From Nannobrachium achirus (lineage: Eukaryota > Chordata > Actinopteri > Myctophiformes > Myctophidae), in NCBI GenBank assembly GCA_963921795.1, contig OY997651.1, forward strand, positions 44,157,828-44,221,827: a stretch of DNA of 64,000 bases. Direction: 5' to 3'. Both the position numbers and the translations under genes were made by a program. The notes below the pieces were generated by a model that was not told the DNA's origin, ran no database searches, and saw nothing but the letters and a program-made list of their open reading frames with translations. Below, one piece after another: positions 27,573 to 40,378 of this stretch. Numbering within the stretch: the first letter of the stretch is position 1; the number at the start of each line of letters is the position of its first letter.

Positions 27573-28723
27573 CAGGGGTGGGAAAAGTACTCAAATATGT
27601 ATCTTACTGAAGTAAAAGTGTTGATACTGCAATGTTTCTCCCCATTTCCGATCAGTCTACTGTCCTATCAATAAAGGCATAAAAGTCCAAAAACATATCC
27701 TTAAAAAAAAAAAATACTCTGTTACAAGTAAAAGTGCTGAATTAAACACATTACTGGAGTAAAATAAACATTATTAGTATCAAAATGTACTTAAAGTACC
27801 AAAAGTTGAAAGTACTCATTATGCAGAAGGTCCGATTTCAAATTAATTTAACTGTATACATTTTTTTTTTTGAAAATGGCAGATCAAGCACATAATGCGT
27901 TGGCCTGTGGATAGATGATTAATTGCTGAATGAATTGGTTAATGTATGTTTTGTAATAATAATACAATATTAACACTTTGCCGTCCGAAATAGAATGGTT
28001 GTTGGTAGATTAGCCGTGAAATGTCTATTATTATATTATGATCTGAACCGCATTCATTTTACCAGACATCCAGCGCTATATCACGTGGTCTTCATCCCCC
28101 ATTACCATTCCGCGATCCCCCGTTGTTTTACTCACCCCAGTTCCCAATGAAATTCTCAATCTGCATTGGCTTAGAGTGGGTGATTCGGCTGACGCATCAT
28201 GTCCCCGTGTGTTTCGCGTGCGCGATCCGTTCACGTAAATGTCCCCTCAAATAATCCACGTGTGACTCAAGAGTAGAACTGAAAAGTATCGCTAGCATAG
28301 CCACCAGCACGGCTGCAGTAGAAGCACTCGTGTACAGACAGTAACCGAATGGGGGAAGGTGCCTTGGAGAAGGAAAGGGCCATGACATCACTTCTGCTTC
28401 ATGTCAGACCAGCCATGAGCTATCAATGCACGAGTGGTGACTAGGGAAGGTTAGACGATCGCCGATTTTCGGATGAAAATCATTTATTACGGTAAATACG
28501 GGAAAGTGCGGGAAAAGACGATTGGCTGCCCCTCCCCCCCTAGGAAGTCCGATATAGTACGGTTTTAATATTAAGGGGCTCCCCGTGGCTTGGAAAGGGT
28601 TAATAACAGAACTAATAACGAATCGTTTCAATTACCTCTTGTGGAATGAAAGTACAATATTTGTCTTTGACATGTAGTGGAGTAGAAGTAAAAGAAAGAA
28701 TACCTCAACATGGTACTTAGTTA
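27573..28723 (+). mobile_element. hAT-like element with nested TTAA insertion
   Basis: Begins CAGGGGTGGGAAAAGTACTC. Internal CTCTGTTACAAGTAAAAGTG and, after the insertion at 27970-28603, GTAGTGGAGTAGAAGTAAAAG and GGTACTTAGTTA. CTCACCCA occurs just before 27573 and again at 28724-28731, possibly an 8-bp target duplication with the last bases of the element lost. Confidence 0.75.
27970..28603. mobile_element. TTAA-flanked insertion (634 bp)
   Basis: TTAACACTTTGCCGTCC at the left and GGCTTGGAAAGGGTTAA at the right are imperfect inverted ends with TTAA at both borders, inside a hAT-like element. A piggyBac-type element is inferred. No transposase frame. Confidence 0.7.
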
Positions 28724-28731
28724 CTCACCCA

Positions 28732-29215
28732 CCTACTCTGCAGGTATATAAAAAAAGGAGTTTGAATTAACACTGTGCAGGATTGTACTGTGTAGTGTGT
28801 GTTATCTGCCACAGCTATACAGTATATGTACTGTATGTGCCTGTCAGCCAGACTGCTGTGCTACTGATAGAGCTAATGCATGCAACAGTGCAAATTAGCA
28901 TCTATCAGACCATTTGAATGTCACTTGCATCGGAGTATATAGCAGCGAGGCAAAAAAAGGGGGGGCTTTTTGATCTGACAGGCAATTCTGACTGTGACGC
29001 TAGCCTGTGTTTAAATTGCATAGTAGGACCGCTCCCCCCTTGCTGCTTCAAATGGCCAGAGACGTGAGGATTGTGACCGCCAACATCACATTCAGGAAAT
29101 GAGCTCCAAGGGCGACTGTGCCAGACTCATAAAATTGAAATGTTCTTTCATTAGTTAAGGTGGTTAAGAATGTAAAAAATAATGGGGATTCAATGGGACT
29201 GAGATCCACGATACT
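28732..29215. other. non-coding stretch, nothing recognised
   Basis: No repeat or exon recognised. Confidence 0.45.
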
Positions 29216-29223
29216 GTAGGTAC

Positions 29224-29704
29224 CAGTGTTGGAATGTAACTGAGTACATTTACTCAAGTACTGTACTTAAGTACAATTTTGAGGTATAGGCTATGTATAT
29301 ATGTACTTTACTTGAGTAGGCCTATTTCAAATTTCCAATACTTTTACTTCTACTCCACTACATCTCGGATCCAAATATTGCACTTTTACTCCACTACATT
29401 TGTTTGAAAACTTTAGTTACTTGTTACTTTGCAGATATAAATTATTATATTATAAACCATACAATAATCACTTCAGCCCTATTTTATACATAGGCTATTT
29501 TCAAACAATGTAGTACTTTTACTTTTGGTACTTCAAGTACACTTTGATGCCAATACTTTTGTACCTTTACTCAAGTATTGATGCCAATACTTTTGGACCT
29601 TTACTCAAGTATTATTTCGAACACAATCCTTTTACATGTAACAGAGTATATCTAGATTGCTGTATTGCTACTTTTACTAAAACACTGGTAAGTACCCACC
29701 ACTG
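29224..29704 (-). mobile_element. hAT-like element, complete with target duplication
   Basis: Ends CAGTGTTGGAATGTAAC and TACCCACCACTG. Flanked by GTAGGTAC (29216-29223) and TTAGGTAC (29705-29712), an 8-bp target duplication with one mismatch. Carries CATAGGCTATTTTCAAACA without the hairpin found at that point in other copies. Confidence 0.88.
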
Positions 29705-30068
29705 TTAGGTACAGCCTTTCTCCAACTGAACCACTCATTGCTTTTCTCCTCCATTTTTCTTCCACCCTGCGCCGAAGGAAAAAATGACAGAACTCTGCGT
29801 CATGCAACCCTTAATACCTTTCACCTAAATTACGCAAAAACCCCACCGGAGTGACTTTTTCACCACGTCGATCGATAAGCCCGTATGAATTTTAAATAAC
29901 GGGATACTCGCGGACAATGATTGACTGATAGAGTTGCCAGGGAAACCGAATATGTCGATGGCGATTGGCCGATTGATGGATGGAGGTCATTAAAAGCCCT
30001 GAACAGAACACGGGACTAAAGCCCACAGCACGCCTCAAGGAATTCAATCATTCGCCGTAGCGTAGTAG

Positions 30069-30679
30069 TAGGGGTGTAACGATACATTTTAACAACGATA
30101 CGATACGTATCACCAATTCACCATACATTTTTGACGATACGATACATGGACAATATTGGTTCATTCATGGCGATACGATTGATTCGATTCAATGATTCAA
30201 AATCATAACTATTTAGCAAATAAATGAAATCTGTGTGAAACGTGTCAATAGTGCATGCTTTTAAGGGAAAGATCTATTATTATGGATGTGAATAAGTAAA
30301 CACTGATTCTCTAGCAAATACATGGACATATTATTTCAACACAAATGGACAAACCCGCACCTTGACATGAACACAGAGATTACACACATTTATCGATGGA
30401 CCAAGAGTAGCTATATGGAATGGAAAAGTAATTAAATCCCTCTTTTGAATTTTACCTCTTAAAATGACTAAATACAATGCACAAATACTTAGTTTCCATA
30501 TACAATCAATTATTTGCACTGCAAAACGATTCGATACCGATTATCTGCATTGCAAAACGATACCGATTCAATCCAAAGCCACAGCGGTATACAATATATG
30601 CTTTTGCAAATCGATATAGTAGATCATTGCAAATTAAAATCGTTTTTTTTTATTCAGTTACTATATCGTTACACCCCTA
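30069..30679. mobile_element. hAT-like MITE with GGGGTGTAACGATAC ends
   Basis: TAGGGGTGTAACGATAC at 30069 is mirrored by TATCGTTACACCCCTA at the right end. GATACGATAC tandem motifs lie near both ends. Flanks CGTAGTAG and GTAGATAG are loosely similar. No coding capacity. Confidence 0.85.
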
Positions 30680-31144
30680 GTAGATAGGTAGCCATGAGAG
30701 CCCCTCCTCTCTCTCTCTGTGTTAACCCTATCTGTATGTTATTTTGTACAGTAGACCGTTTTTCAAAACCCACTGTGTGTGTTAACTGTGTTTATACTGT
30801 ACGCACACACGCACGCATGCACACATGCACGCGCGCACGCATAGTGTATTCTTTGTCCATTAAGAAAGGAGTTTAATTGAATTTGCCCCACAGGGCATTA
30901 ATCTTTGGGGCAGCCGTGGTCAGAGGCTGGAAATTGGATCCAGGTCACATTTTAACATGTTGTAATTAAGGTCACTGCGGGCCACAGAGAGAAAGAGAGA
31001 GGGAGAGAGAGGGGGGAGAGAATGTAATGAAAAAAACTAAATGAAGAAAATAAATACATTTTAAGGTATAATTATATACATGATGCAATTGTGACATCAT
31101 CACCAAAAGCGCTGTGCTACTGTATGACACCCACGGCTGATGAA
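30680..31144. other. non-coding stretch, simple repeats
   Basis: CT-rich at 30700, CACGCA at 30800-30840, GA-rich at 30985-31020. Confidence 0.5.
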
Positions 31145-31634
31145 ATATCGTCACTGTCGGGCGGAAACCTCGTATCTCCAAGTTTAAAATGTGTACGTTT
31201 TTAAGCCCTGCTTCATCATACAAGACTGTCGCCCAAGACTAGTGAAAATAGCAGATCTACAAGCACACAACGCCTCCCACTATTTTAAAGATGGAGTGCC
31301 ATGATTTTTCCCCCCTAAAACATGATGATCAGGTATTATGATTATACTAGGAGGAAGTGTACAGAAAGTGTTACAAATATATTTCTATGTGGCCACACCC
31401 ACCAGTTCAAGTATGCCTGGTTGTCAGGTGAGTGGTGACCCAGCTGAAGTTAGCCACACCCACAGTGTTGGGTGTATGGTAAAAGGGGAGGGGTTGTTTT
31501 TATGATGTCTATAACCACACCCTGTGGTCTATTAGAGTAATGTTAACTCCATAGACACATACAAAACAGAACAAGTAAAAAACTATGGCACCACCTCTTT
31601 AAATGATTGTTAAAATGATAAATACAAAACGGTT
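31145..31634 (+). mobile_element. family A copy broken by family H copy 2
   Basis: Starts ATATCGTCACTGTCGGGCGG and runs to the left hairpin arm (31246-31277). It continues after the insertion as TTTAAATGATTGTTAAAATG and ends at AAAACGGTTCT. The second hairpin arm is deleted. Confidence 0.75.
31285..31602 (+). mobile_element. family H element, copy 2, TTAA-flanked
   Basis: TTTAAAGATGGAGTGCCATG at the left and CTATGGCACCACCTCTTTAAA at the right are mirrored. TTAA at 31285-31288 and 31599-31602. Inserted at the TTTAAA next to the family A hairpin. Confidence 0.8.
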
Positions 31635-31774
31635 CTGAGAGATGGTTGTGCCCTCTGTCCCACCCCTCTCTCTCACTCTTCAACTCTCTCACCCTTGTCT
31701 TCTCTTTACTCCCTACGACCACATCGCCTCTGCCTCCTTTGTCTCTCCCATCCTCTCTATCCTGTCTCTCCTTC

Positions 31775-32622
31775 CAGTGGCGTCAGTTCAAAAACAGATA
31801 AGGTATGGCAACATGACTGGTGTCAAGACACCAGTCATGTTGCCATACCTTAGCAACAGGCATGATACATTTATTTTAAGAAGTACATTCGATTTCCCCC
31901 CTGTTTCTACGGTTTCTTGGGCTGGATATGGCAGCCTGGAACGATTGTTCAAGAGCAGCTATACTGTAAACTTGGCATGTTAGTAAACGTGCCACAGTTA
32001 ACAATAATGAATTGCACCTGTGCAGCTGACCTGCGGAACCTGGGAATATACCCTTTTGTCAAGATGGGGAGAATACAAGTGTGGAGAATATACTTATAAT
32101 ACCTTGTTAACTCACCCAATGCCAAGTGCCAAAATGGCTCCAAGGTAGATGTGCCACGATTTTGTATGTTTTTCTTTACTATGTTTTACTAATGTTTTTT
32201 TTTTTTTTTTAATAACAGAAACAGACACAGTTGTTGTGATTCAGTGGCAAAAATAATTTTGTCAATCAGACAAATGGTTCCAGAGATAGAGCTGTTTGAA
32301 TGAAAAAAAGTGTCCATCCACTAGAATGGACACACATTTTCTCAATCAGCTAAACGAGGGAGCCAACACACAAACAGAGAAAACCATCTCTCTGATCTCA
32401 GGTCATTTTGACATCTTAAAAAAAAAAAAAAAAATCTATACAAAAAACACAAAAGACGTCAAGACGTCATTGGCACCCAGGGCTTTTGAAAAAAAGACGT
32501 CAACGTCATTGGCACTGAATGAGTGTTAATGTGACCATTTTGTTAAATTTTGCATTTGTGGTTATTTTACTGTAATGTAACAACATAATAACCAGAACAG
32601 ATAGACAAAGAGACATTCGTGG
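31775..32622. mobile_element. family F repeat, copy 1
   Basis: Begins CAGTGGCGTCAGTTC, then a palindrome (31803-31853) with arms AAGGTATGGCAACATGACTG. It then carries GGGCTGGATATGGCAG, CCTGTGCAGCTGACCTGCGG and CATAATAACCAGAACAGATA, all found in reverse at 41040-41465. Interrupted by the TTAA insertion at 32111. Confidence 0.75.
32107..32529. mobile_element. TTAA insertion in family F with known empty site
   Basis: TTAA borders at 32107-32110 and 32526-32529. Inverted ends CTCACCCAATGCCAAGTGCC and GTCATTGGCACTGAATGAGTG. The second family F copy has an uninterrupted site at 41120-41123 (CACTTTAACAAGG), which fixes the borders. Confidence 0.85.
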
Positions 32623-32667
32623 ATTTATATTTAAAAGTAACTTTCATTTTCCCCCTGGGTATGGATG

Positions 32668-32671
32668 GATG

Positions 32672-32716
<45 letters not shown>
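32668..32716. repeat. (GATA)n microsatellite
   Basis: Twelve GATA/ATGG units. Confidence 0.95.
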
Positions 32717-33351
32717 TCCCAAGGGGGAAACTCAGTTGCCCAATGGTAGCACAGCAGTATACAGTTATATACAAAGTTACAGAGAAGTAAGAAAAAGGTA
32801 GGAAGAAACAAGAACAGTACTGTAACAGTAAAGAGAAGGTGCATCAAGAGAGGGGGGCGAATAATATATAAATATATATATATACATAAAGTGTCTAGGG
32901 CACAACTATCAAAATAGGCAGCTGCATAGTGCATACCCCTGCCATACCCAATTGACGCCCCTGTCTCCTTCGCCTCGCTCTCCCCCCAGAGACACGGGGA
33001 GAGATAGAGAATCATGTGGTGAGAGGAAACTGATGAAGACAGGGATATATGGGAGTAGGGGATGGGGTGTAACAGGAGCGGAATGATAATGACCAGCGAG
33101 GCGCCCACCCTCTCTTGTCTCTCTCCTCGTGTCTCTCTCCCTGTCTTTGGTCTGGTAATGAAGAAGACCAGTCTACACAGTGGTTAGATGAACATTCTAA
33201 TGAACACTGAGCTGGACAGCCCCAGCCGGGGATGTGCAGAGAATGTTAGTTAGAGAGGCAGGGAAATTTCTAAAAGGGGCTTTTGGTGCTATTTGCAGTG
33301 CTTGATACCACACTGAACTATAATTAAGTCAATACTGGAGATGTGGCGTAA
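32717..33351. other. non-coding stretch, nothing recognised
   Basis: No recognised repeat ends or exons. Confidence 0.45.
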
Positions 33352-33784
33352 CGGCATATGCACATACGCCATTTTGTTCTACTTCCGGGTGTCTTTCAAC
33401 TTCCTTCACAGGCGTGTTACTGATGATACTAATTAAGGCTCTGTTTGATTTATTGTACAGTGGTGCTTTCATTTCAAGGACCCCCATAACTCTGTACAAA
33501 TGGAATCAACAAATGGAAGCAAATGGACCCTTGCAGGTCCATTTGCTTCCATTTGTACACTCTCAGAGTTACACACCTGTATGGGGACATTTGGAACCAA
33601 CTCAAGGACACTTTGAGACCCACTGGTGTAGCAGAGTGTTTCCAGTAGCCAACATGCACAATATCAGCACCCTGACTCTGTTTGACCAGAATGGAACAGA
33701 CCCTTCATAAGTATCATCAGTAACACCTGTGAAGGAAGTCGAAAGACACCCGGAAGTAGAACAAAATGGCGTATATGCATATAC
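33352..33784. mobile_element. inverted-repeat element with nested small palindrome
   Basis: Outer arms of about 95 bases share ACGCCATTTTGTTCTACTTC, ACACCCGGAAG and TGTTACTGATGATACT in mirror image. At 33512-33558 is a separate palindrome with arms GGAAGCAAATGGACC. No coding capacity. Confidence 0.85.
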
Positions 33785-33859
33785 CCTATTATTTCAACAT
33801 GAGATACAGCATTCAAGTTCAGAAGAGTTTGGACAAGGCAATTCTCTTGAATGCTGCCT

Positions 33860-33985
33860 TCAGGTATGGCATGGAAAGGGGGCATTTGCATTCCTTTCAC
33901 CATAGTAAAAACTGCATTGGTCTGCACTACAGACGAATAAAAGGGCAAGCCCCCTTTGATGTCTATGTGTACATGTGTGTGCAGC
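33860..33985 (+). repeat. uninterrupted copy of the repeat split at 3094-3868
   Basis: GGGGGCATTTGCATTCC, TTTCACCATAGTAAAAACTGC and AATAAAAGGGCAAGCCCCC are contiguous here, whereas the two halves are about 690 bases apart near 3.1-3.9 kb. Confidence 0.6.
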
Positions 33986-35195
33986 CCAGTGTTCCTTCCA
34001 ACTCTATGCATTCCCCTCAGATCAGGGCTCCTAAGCCCATTTTGTACGATCTGCTAGACCTGTTGTTTTCGCTTCACGACACCATCCTACTGTATACGAC
34101 AAATATTACTGAATATTGTATTAGAAACGGAGACAGCCGTGCAAAAATGTAGAGTACAGTCAAACACCCTGCCTAAAAGGAACACCCCCTGGCCCAAAAA
34201 AAGCCCTTGCGGTCTTGTTTTTCCGTCGGAGGTCCTAAAAAAACATTCAATATCATTGCAATTATAAAACACTATGTACAGTGTAGGGTGGAAAAGGTGT
34301 GAGTGGGGGTAAAGTAAGGGTGAGATGATCACTTCTTGCCTGTGTAAGGGAGAAGTGATAACTACCACCGCCTCTGGCCTCCTGAAAGGTGAATTTTCAT
34401 GGCAGTTTGGAGCATCACAAGTGACGTGAAGCACCTTGAATCAATTTGTCAGGGTGGCCCCGGACCTCCCGTTGGGCCGAGGTACATGTACATGGCACAC
34501 CAATGAATGCAGTCAGAGATTTAAAAAAAAAAAAAAACGCTGTTATGCAAAGCGTGCGCCTGTCCGCCGCACCCTCCCACGTGATCAGATGCCGCCGCGT
34601 TCCTTATAGGCTACTCAAATTCCTTCGGCCGACGCGCGTGTTTCTTTTCTAAAGGCATATTCTAGCCTCAGGCGCTCAGCGGGAGAGCTCAGTTGTGAAT
34701 TAGGAAGTCAAGAGTTAAAGCATGTATTCTCCATACTCCTCTCCGAGCATTTAATTGTAGACTGCACCGAAATTGAAAGCTGAATAAGTAATTTTTTCGG
34801 GGGAGCTGCATATTTAATAGGCTTTTCGGGGCGAAAGCAGAAGAAAAAAAAAACTACCAAAAAACAAACACGATGGCTGGTGGACTAGAATGAAATGTAA
34901 TGAACAAAAATAATCACTGTCACACTCTCCCTCGCTCTCTCCCTCTCCCAGGCTGTGTCCTAGGGAAAATGATATTTTCTGCATTTAGTAAATAAAAAAA
35001 GAAAGAAGGGAAGATAATCTCTTTGGTGGGAGAGAGGAGGCCGGGCTAATGAAACATGTTGACACACGTATTAGTGGCTGCCATAATTGAATAAGGGGAT
35101 TTAGAGAGAGAGAGGGAGAGCGAGAGAGAGGGAGAGAGGGGAGGTGGTACTGCATGTGTGCGCGTGTTTGTGTGCGTGTGTGCGTGCTTCCTTGC

Positions 35196-35232
<37 letters not shown>

Positions 35233-36230
35233 CGGAGGAGGATGAGGAAGGGGATCATTAGTAATAGTGGGAATTTAAAACAGGAGCAAAGCTAAACACA
35301 CGGGAAAGCAACGGCCCCGAGAAACATCTTACTCATGTTGTCATCATGGGAAAACCAAGCTGCATGCACACAAAACAGCTATGTTTATTTCTCATATCGA
35401 GAGCATTTATGCATCCGTTAATGTGCCTGCTTAAGATCTTCGTAAATAACCACGTTTCTCTTCAGGATTCAACAGTTTTATTACCTTTGTTTTTGCATTT
35501 GCATACTGTACATGAAACAAGTGACCTCAGGACGTGAACACAACAGACACACGATAAACATAACGTAAACCATAAAATAAACATGCCGCAGCCATAAAAT
35601 AAAATACTAAAGCGCATGTACACGTGTTCCCATAGGGTAGCCTCAAACCACAATAGGAACAGCAGAACACTTCTGGCTTTACGCTCTTAAAGGGGTAGGC
35701 TATTTCACGTTAAAACTCCCACTCCCACTCCTGGGGTCATTATTTTTTTTTATATTCATTAGATAGGCTATATAATCGTGTCATAAAGAAAAGGAGTGGG
35801 CCAAGGATCAAGCCTTGGGTGACTCCGGTCATTGAAGTGTATTGTGTTTAAGTGTTTAAACCTATTTAATTGTCTTGCATACGAGTAGAACGTGTCGTGC
35901 ACCAACATAATGCCACAGTCAACTGTCAGTTGAAACAGCAAGTTCCTATTTCTAGCTTTTTGCTTATAATGAGCTGTCGAATAAGGATATGTCAAAAAAT
36001 AGCTCCAATATAACTAATTTTAGGCTCCACAGGGAGTGGAAAGTGCACTGAGAAGTTGTAAAATTAATATTATCAGTAATTATTTGACAGTCGACCATGC
36101 ACTCTTTCAGTAATCAGAAAACCGTGGCCCGGTTGGATTGTAAACTTTACCACATGGACCCATTCAATTTTGGATACTCGTTTCTGTTTCTGGGAAATGG
36201 AAGTTCAAGGTTCAAAGTTCAATGTTGTGC
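33986..36230. other. non-coding stretch with simple repeats
   Basis: GA-rich tract at 35102-35140 and GT/GCGT tracts at 35155-35232. No exon, RNA gene or transposon end recognised. Confidence 0.5.
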
Positions 36231-36260
36231 TTTGATTGATTGATTGATTGATTGATTGAA
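36231..36260. repeat. (GATT)n
   Basis: Seven TGAT units. Confidence 0.9.
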
Positions 36261-36779
36261 AAAAATAACAGGAAAGTACAGTTCAATACAAGGTTTGCTA
36301 AGAGGATTTAAACCCAAGAAAGCACTATGGCTTTTTTCTATTGGGGTCCTTTGTAAGCAATTCATTGAAACATGTTACATCTTGTGTACAGATACATAAG
36401 AGTAAAGCCCTACTAATACTACTACTACTACTACTAAGAATAGAATAAAGGGACACATTATATAGGTCTAAAATCATCAAACTTACCCTTTGAACATCCT
36501 AGCGGACTGGGAATGAGAGATACAGTCATTAGTGCACAGGGAGTATAGGACAACAGGTCACACAACCCCTGGAGTGCCCACCCCAGTGTTAATGTGCCAC
36601 ACACTGTTGGCCACCTGGCTCCTCCTCTGCAAAAAGTCAAGGACCCATGGACGGACACACAGGGACTTTTTAAACGCGTAGAGTAGCAGTAGAAGTTTGT
36701 CGTGCATCCTGGATGGAAGGGTGGCTGGATTTCATCTGTGGCAGAAGCCTGTAGATGTTGAAAGGTAGAGTGCAGGTAC

Positions 36780-36925
36780 CAGTAAGACCCCTAAGGGGGC
36801 GACAATCGACTTCGCCCGCCATGTCTTGGCCATCTGTATATCAGTATATCGGACCAGTTACCCATATATGGAGACCCCTGGTAGTGGTACCCATATGGAG
36901 ATCCATGCTGTGAGACCCCAAACAT
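36780..36925 (+). repeat. family E fragment with CArG motif
   Basis: ACCCATATATGGAGACCC and ACCCATATGGAGATCC resemble units of the 49.0-49.3 kb array. Confidence 0.5.
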
Positions 36926-37065
36926 GCTTACTCAGTTATTCGTTAGGTGAAAGTCCATTAAACTTGAGTATTTTAGCCATGGCTTGTTGTCTCATTGTGT
37001 CGTTAGAGCCGAAACCACCGTGTTTACATGAGAGAAGCTGTTGCTACGGCTATTAGCTCGGCTAC

Positions 37066-37140
37066 ATTGCTACATAGCCGATATACAAGCTCACAACAGC
37101 TTTCGCGACGCATTGTGAGCTTGTAGATCTGCTATTTTTC
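37066..37140. repeat. AGATCTAC hairpin, isolated copy
   Basis: ATAGCCGATATACAAGCTCA pairs with GTGAGCTTGTAGATCTGCTA around a loop containing GCTTTCGCGACGC. No transposon ends recognised around it. Confidence 0.75.
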
Positions 37141-37178
37141 GTGACTGTGGACGTTGTGTGTGTGCGCGCACTGTCACG

Positions 37179-37300
<122 letters not shown>

Positions 37301-37695
37301 TACACAGAACATAGCCAACAGCCCAGCGTCCATTCTGCTCCGGTTCCGCGGTAAACAGTCCAGAGCTGGAGAAAGTTTGCCCATGGATAAAAGCTCAGAC
37401 AGCTTGTTTGTAAAATACTTGCACATTTTAACTGGTTATAGAACATGGAGTTGCGAATCTGTATACTTTTTACACCTCCAATGGCTGGTTTTAAAATTTG
37501 TTTCCGAAATGCAAACAGCAACAAGTGCCCACTGCCGACAGCTTCTCTCTGTCTCTCTCTGATAGAACACAATGATATGCACGCATTACTCCGCCCCTCC
37601 CCCCACAACGGCAGATAACCACGCCTACATTTTAGAAATCTTTTCATATTCTCAAGTCTGATAAAACAAATAAAGAGGCAGGGTTTCTTATCCCT

Positions 37696-38017
37696 TTAAA
37701 GGAGTAGTTCACCCCCAAAATGACTTTTTTTCTATTGATTAGTCATGCCATGGAGACTAGAGTTCAATAATATTTTTGGGTTTTTGTCGCATTCCTAAGA
37801 CAAAAATGTGATAACAATACATTTACCCCCATTGATTCCGGATGGTGACCCGTTTCGAAACGGGTCACCATCCGGAATGAATGGGGGTAATTTTACTCAA
37901 ATCAAATTTTTGTCTTAGGAATGTGACAAAAACCAAAAAATATTATTGAACTGTACTCTCCATGGCATGAGTAATCAATAGAAAAAAAGTTATTTTGGGG
38001 GTGAACTACTCCTTTAA
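37696..38017. mobile_element. family D TTAA MITE, complete
   Basis: TTAAAGGAGTAGTTCACCCC at the left is mirrored at the right, with TTAA at both borders (322 bases). The centre is a palindrome with arms CCGGATGGTGACCCGTTTC. The right flank reads AGTACTTTTTTCCACCACTG, the end of a hAT-like host. Confidence 0.88.
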
Positions 38018-38409
38018 GTAAAGAAATGTAGTACTTTTTTCCACCACTGCTGAAGAGAATAATACTGCATAAGCTGACACTCTGTGGATCTCATATTAAG
38101 GCTGTTCATGGCTTCTCTGACTGGTCGAGTTGTCAGCTCGGTTCCAAAGTCCCACCTGTCCTGTCATACCGCCGTAGCGAGAGATAGCGTCGTCGTGGTG
38201 GTCCCCTCCCTCCCCAGGGGGCTTCAATCATACGGCTAATTAGCAGATATTCCCTCCCTCCACAGCCCCTCACCTCCTGCTCACTGCGAGTGATCTCCCC
38301 GCAGACCCACCCACCGCCTATTATCATAATTAAATACATTTAGGGTGGGGAGAGTCGCCTATTATCTGGTGTAAGGTGCACACTTTACGCTTGACAAAAT
38401 GTATAGACT
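38018..38409. other. hAT-like tail, then nothing recognised
   Basis: After the hAT-like end at 38018-38049 no feature is seen. Confidence 0.5.
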
Positions 38410-39522
38410 CAGGGGTGTCGCACCAAATTCTGGGCCCTGGGTACAAGGATTCAGTGCGGGCCCCCCATGACTGTTCTTCATAGGGGGAGGGGGTTTAACC
38501 CATTTAGACTGGGAATGCATTAATACGCGTTATTGTGTGCTTTAACTATTGAAAAACAGCAGATATACAAGTTCGGTGCCGCGCTGCGAGCATATAGATC
38601 TGCTATTTTTTAAGTCTTTGAATATTTCAAATCCTTCTAAGGTTTTTTGAAAATCCTATGTTTCTATGTCAGTGGTGCTCAAACCTTTTCATGTGAAGGA
38701 CCCCCAAAATGATATGTATTTGGCCACGGACCCCCATCTCAAAACATTTAGTTCCAGGGACACCACAGAAGCAAACTTTGAGTTACAAATGTTTGCTTAA
38801 AAAAATACATATATTCAAAGATTTGCACACATTTTCACAACTTGTTCAAAAATAGCAGATCTACAGAGTGCCGCGCTGTGAGCTTGTATATCTGCTATTT
38901 TTCAATAGTTAAAGTTATACCATGTAACTTTTTTTATAAAACAAATCTTAAAATTGTCCTAACTGTTAAATCGCTAAAGTTTTAGAACACCCACTCCGTT
39001 ATTTTCAGCTTCTAAAGCCTTCTCTTTATATGTTTTCTATGATCCTGACCGGGCCCCGGTTTTCGCGGAAAAATTACGTCATCACACTACCGGCCAATCA
39101 CAGCGAGGGTTATACACTGCCGGCCAATCACAGCGCATCTTGAAGTGGGGTCGCTATGGCGGCCATATTTGTAGTCGCCCGTGTGTCTCTATACTCAAAA
39201 GGTAATCTCGCCTACCAGGCAGGGTGAAGTAGTCCGTTTCTCCGGAATGCCTGAACGCACAGGAACCAGGGACCCCTCTAAAGATAGATCTCGGCTAGGT
39301 GGAGGCAGACGCGGGGTGTGAAGGTACGAAAAACGGCCGAAAGACGCGGACGCGACCGCGGTTTGCTATAGGGCTACTGACCACTAGTTGAGCATCTTAC
39401 ACAGTATAGCTTTAAAGCATAAAATCAGCGCAGCACTCGGTGCCGCGCTGATAATTAAGGCCCCTCCACTTTGGACCCTAGTAACTCAGTCCCACTTTCC
39501 CCCCCACCTTGTGACGCCCCTG
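38410..39522 (-). mobile_element. family B hAT-like element, copy 1
   Basis: Inverted ends CAGGGGTGTCGCACC and GTGACGCCCCTG. Two hairpins (38565-38610, 38851-38905) lie around a core with GGACCCCCATCTCAAAAC. Family C is inserted at 38909-39415. No clear 8-bp target duplication at this copy. Confidence 0.8.
38909..39415. mobile_element. family C TTAA element in family B, copy 1
   Basis: TTAAAGTTATACCATGTAAC and the mirrored CTTACACAGTATAGCTTTAA, TTAA at both borders. Interior contains CGGCCAATCACAGCG twice and GGCGGCCATATTTGTAGTCG. Same element as at 59585. Confidence 0.85.
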
Positions 39523-39530
39523 TGTGTGCA

Positions 39531-40010
39531 TATACTGTATATACGCTGATATGGGAGATAAACGCCCTGGTCAGAACGATTGCGATGACGAGAGCGAGGG
39601 TGACTGAATCCCATTAGTTTTAGATTAACCACGGCAACACCCAAAGGTACGGCTGAGCTGATTTGCCGCGCATTTGCATAACGTTTGAAACTGAGTAGCG
39701 CTACTGTAGTCACACGCGGCTCGGAAAGCTGAATCCAACCGTAAAGTCTAATTAGATAAAAGGTTTGAAACCTCATGCCTGCAAAACAGACATCAAATAA
39801 ATATGCCTTGAAAGGGTTTTCTTTTAATACATGAGCACCAAAGTAACGCTGCAACCTTGTAGTAAATGGCGGCTATTAATACTGTACAGTCGTAATTTAA
39901 TCACTCAAAACAAAACGTGAAACAATTAACGTGCCTCTGTAGAGTAGCAACTTAACAGAACAGCACAATTATGGCATAGATCTGAATATCCAGGTTTAAT
40001 GACTTAACCC
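39531..40010. other. non-coding stretch, nothing recognised
   Basis: No repeat ends or exon seen. Confidence 0.45.
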
Positions 40011-40011
40011 C

Positions 40012-40378
40012 TTAAGACACAGAACATTATTACGCATTAATATACCATTGTTAAATGCTTTAACTATAAAAAATAGCAGATATACAAGCTTTCTAGAAAT
40101 ATCTTGTTCTATCATTAGTGGTTCTCAAACTTTTTCATGTCAAAGACCCCCACAATTATAGTTATTTTGCCGCACACCCCCATCTCAAAATATGTTGTTC
40201 CAGGGACCCCCCAGAGGCAAAGTTTTGAGTTACAAAGGTTTGCTTTGAGAATGATATGTTCAAAGATTTGCACACATTTTAACGAAAATAGCAGATCTAC
40301 AAGCTCGCAGCTGTGAGCTTGTATATCTGCTATTTTTCAATAGCTAAAGTATAAAATAATTCCAGTTCTTAATGGTTC
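40012..40378. mobile_element. family M element with hairpin
   Basis: Starts TTAACCCCTTAAGACAC. Contains AGCAGATATACAAGC, GTGGTTCTCAAACTTTTTC and a hairpin at 40281-40338 with shortened loop. The right border is near AGTTCTTAATGGTTCAA. Confidence 0.6.

Noticed and set aside
31775..31799. Apparent 25-nt exon after a pyrimidine tract and CAG, followed by GTATGG
   Set aside because: The segment CAGTGGCGTCAGTTC is the end of family F and recurs at 41451-41465; length is not a multiple of three.
32644..33108. 154-residue hydrophobic frame on the minus strand
   Set aside because: Includes the (GATA)n tract; no recognisable membrane protein family, and no splice context.
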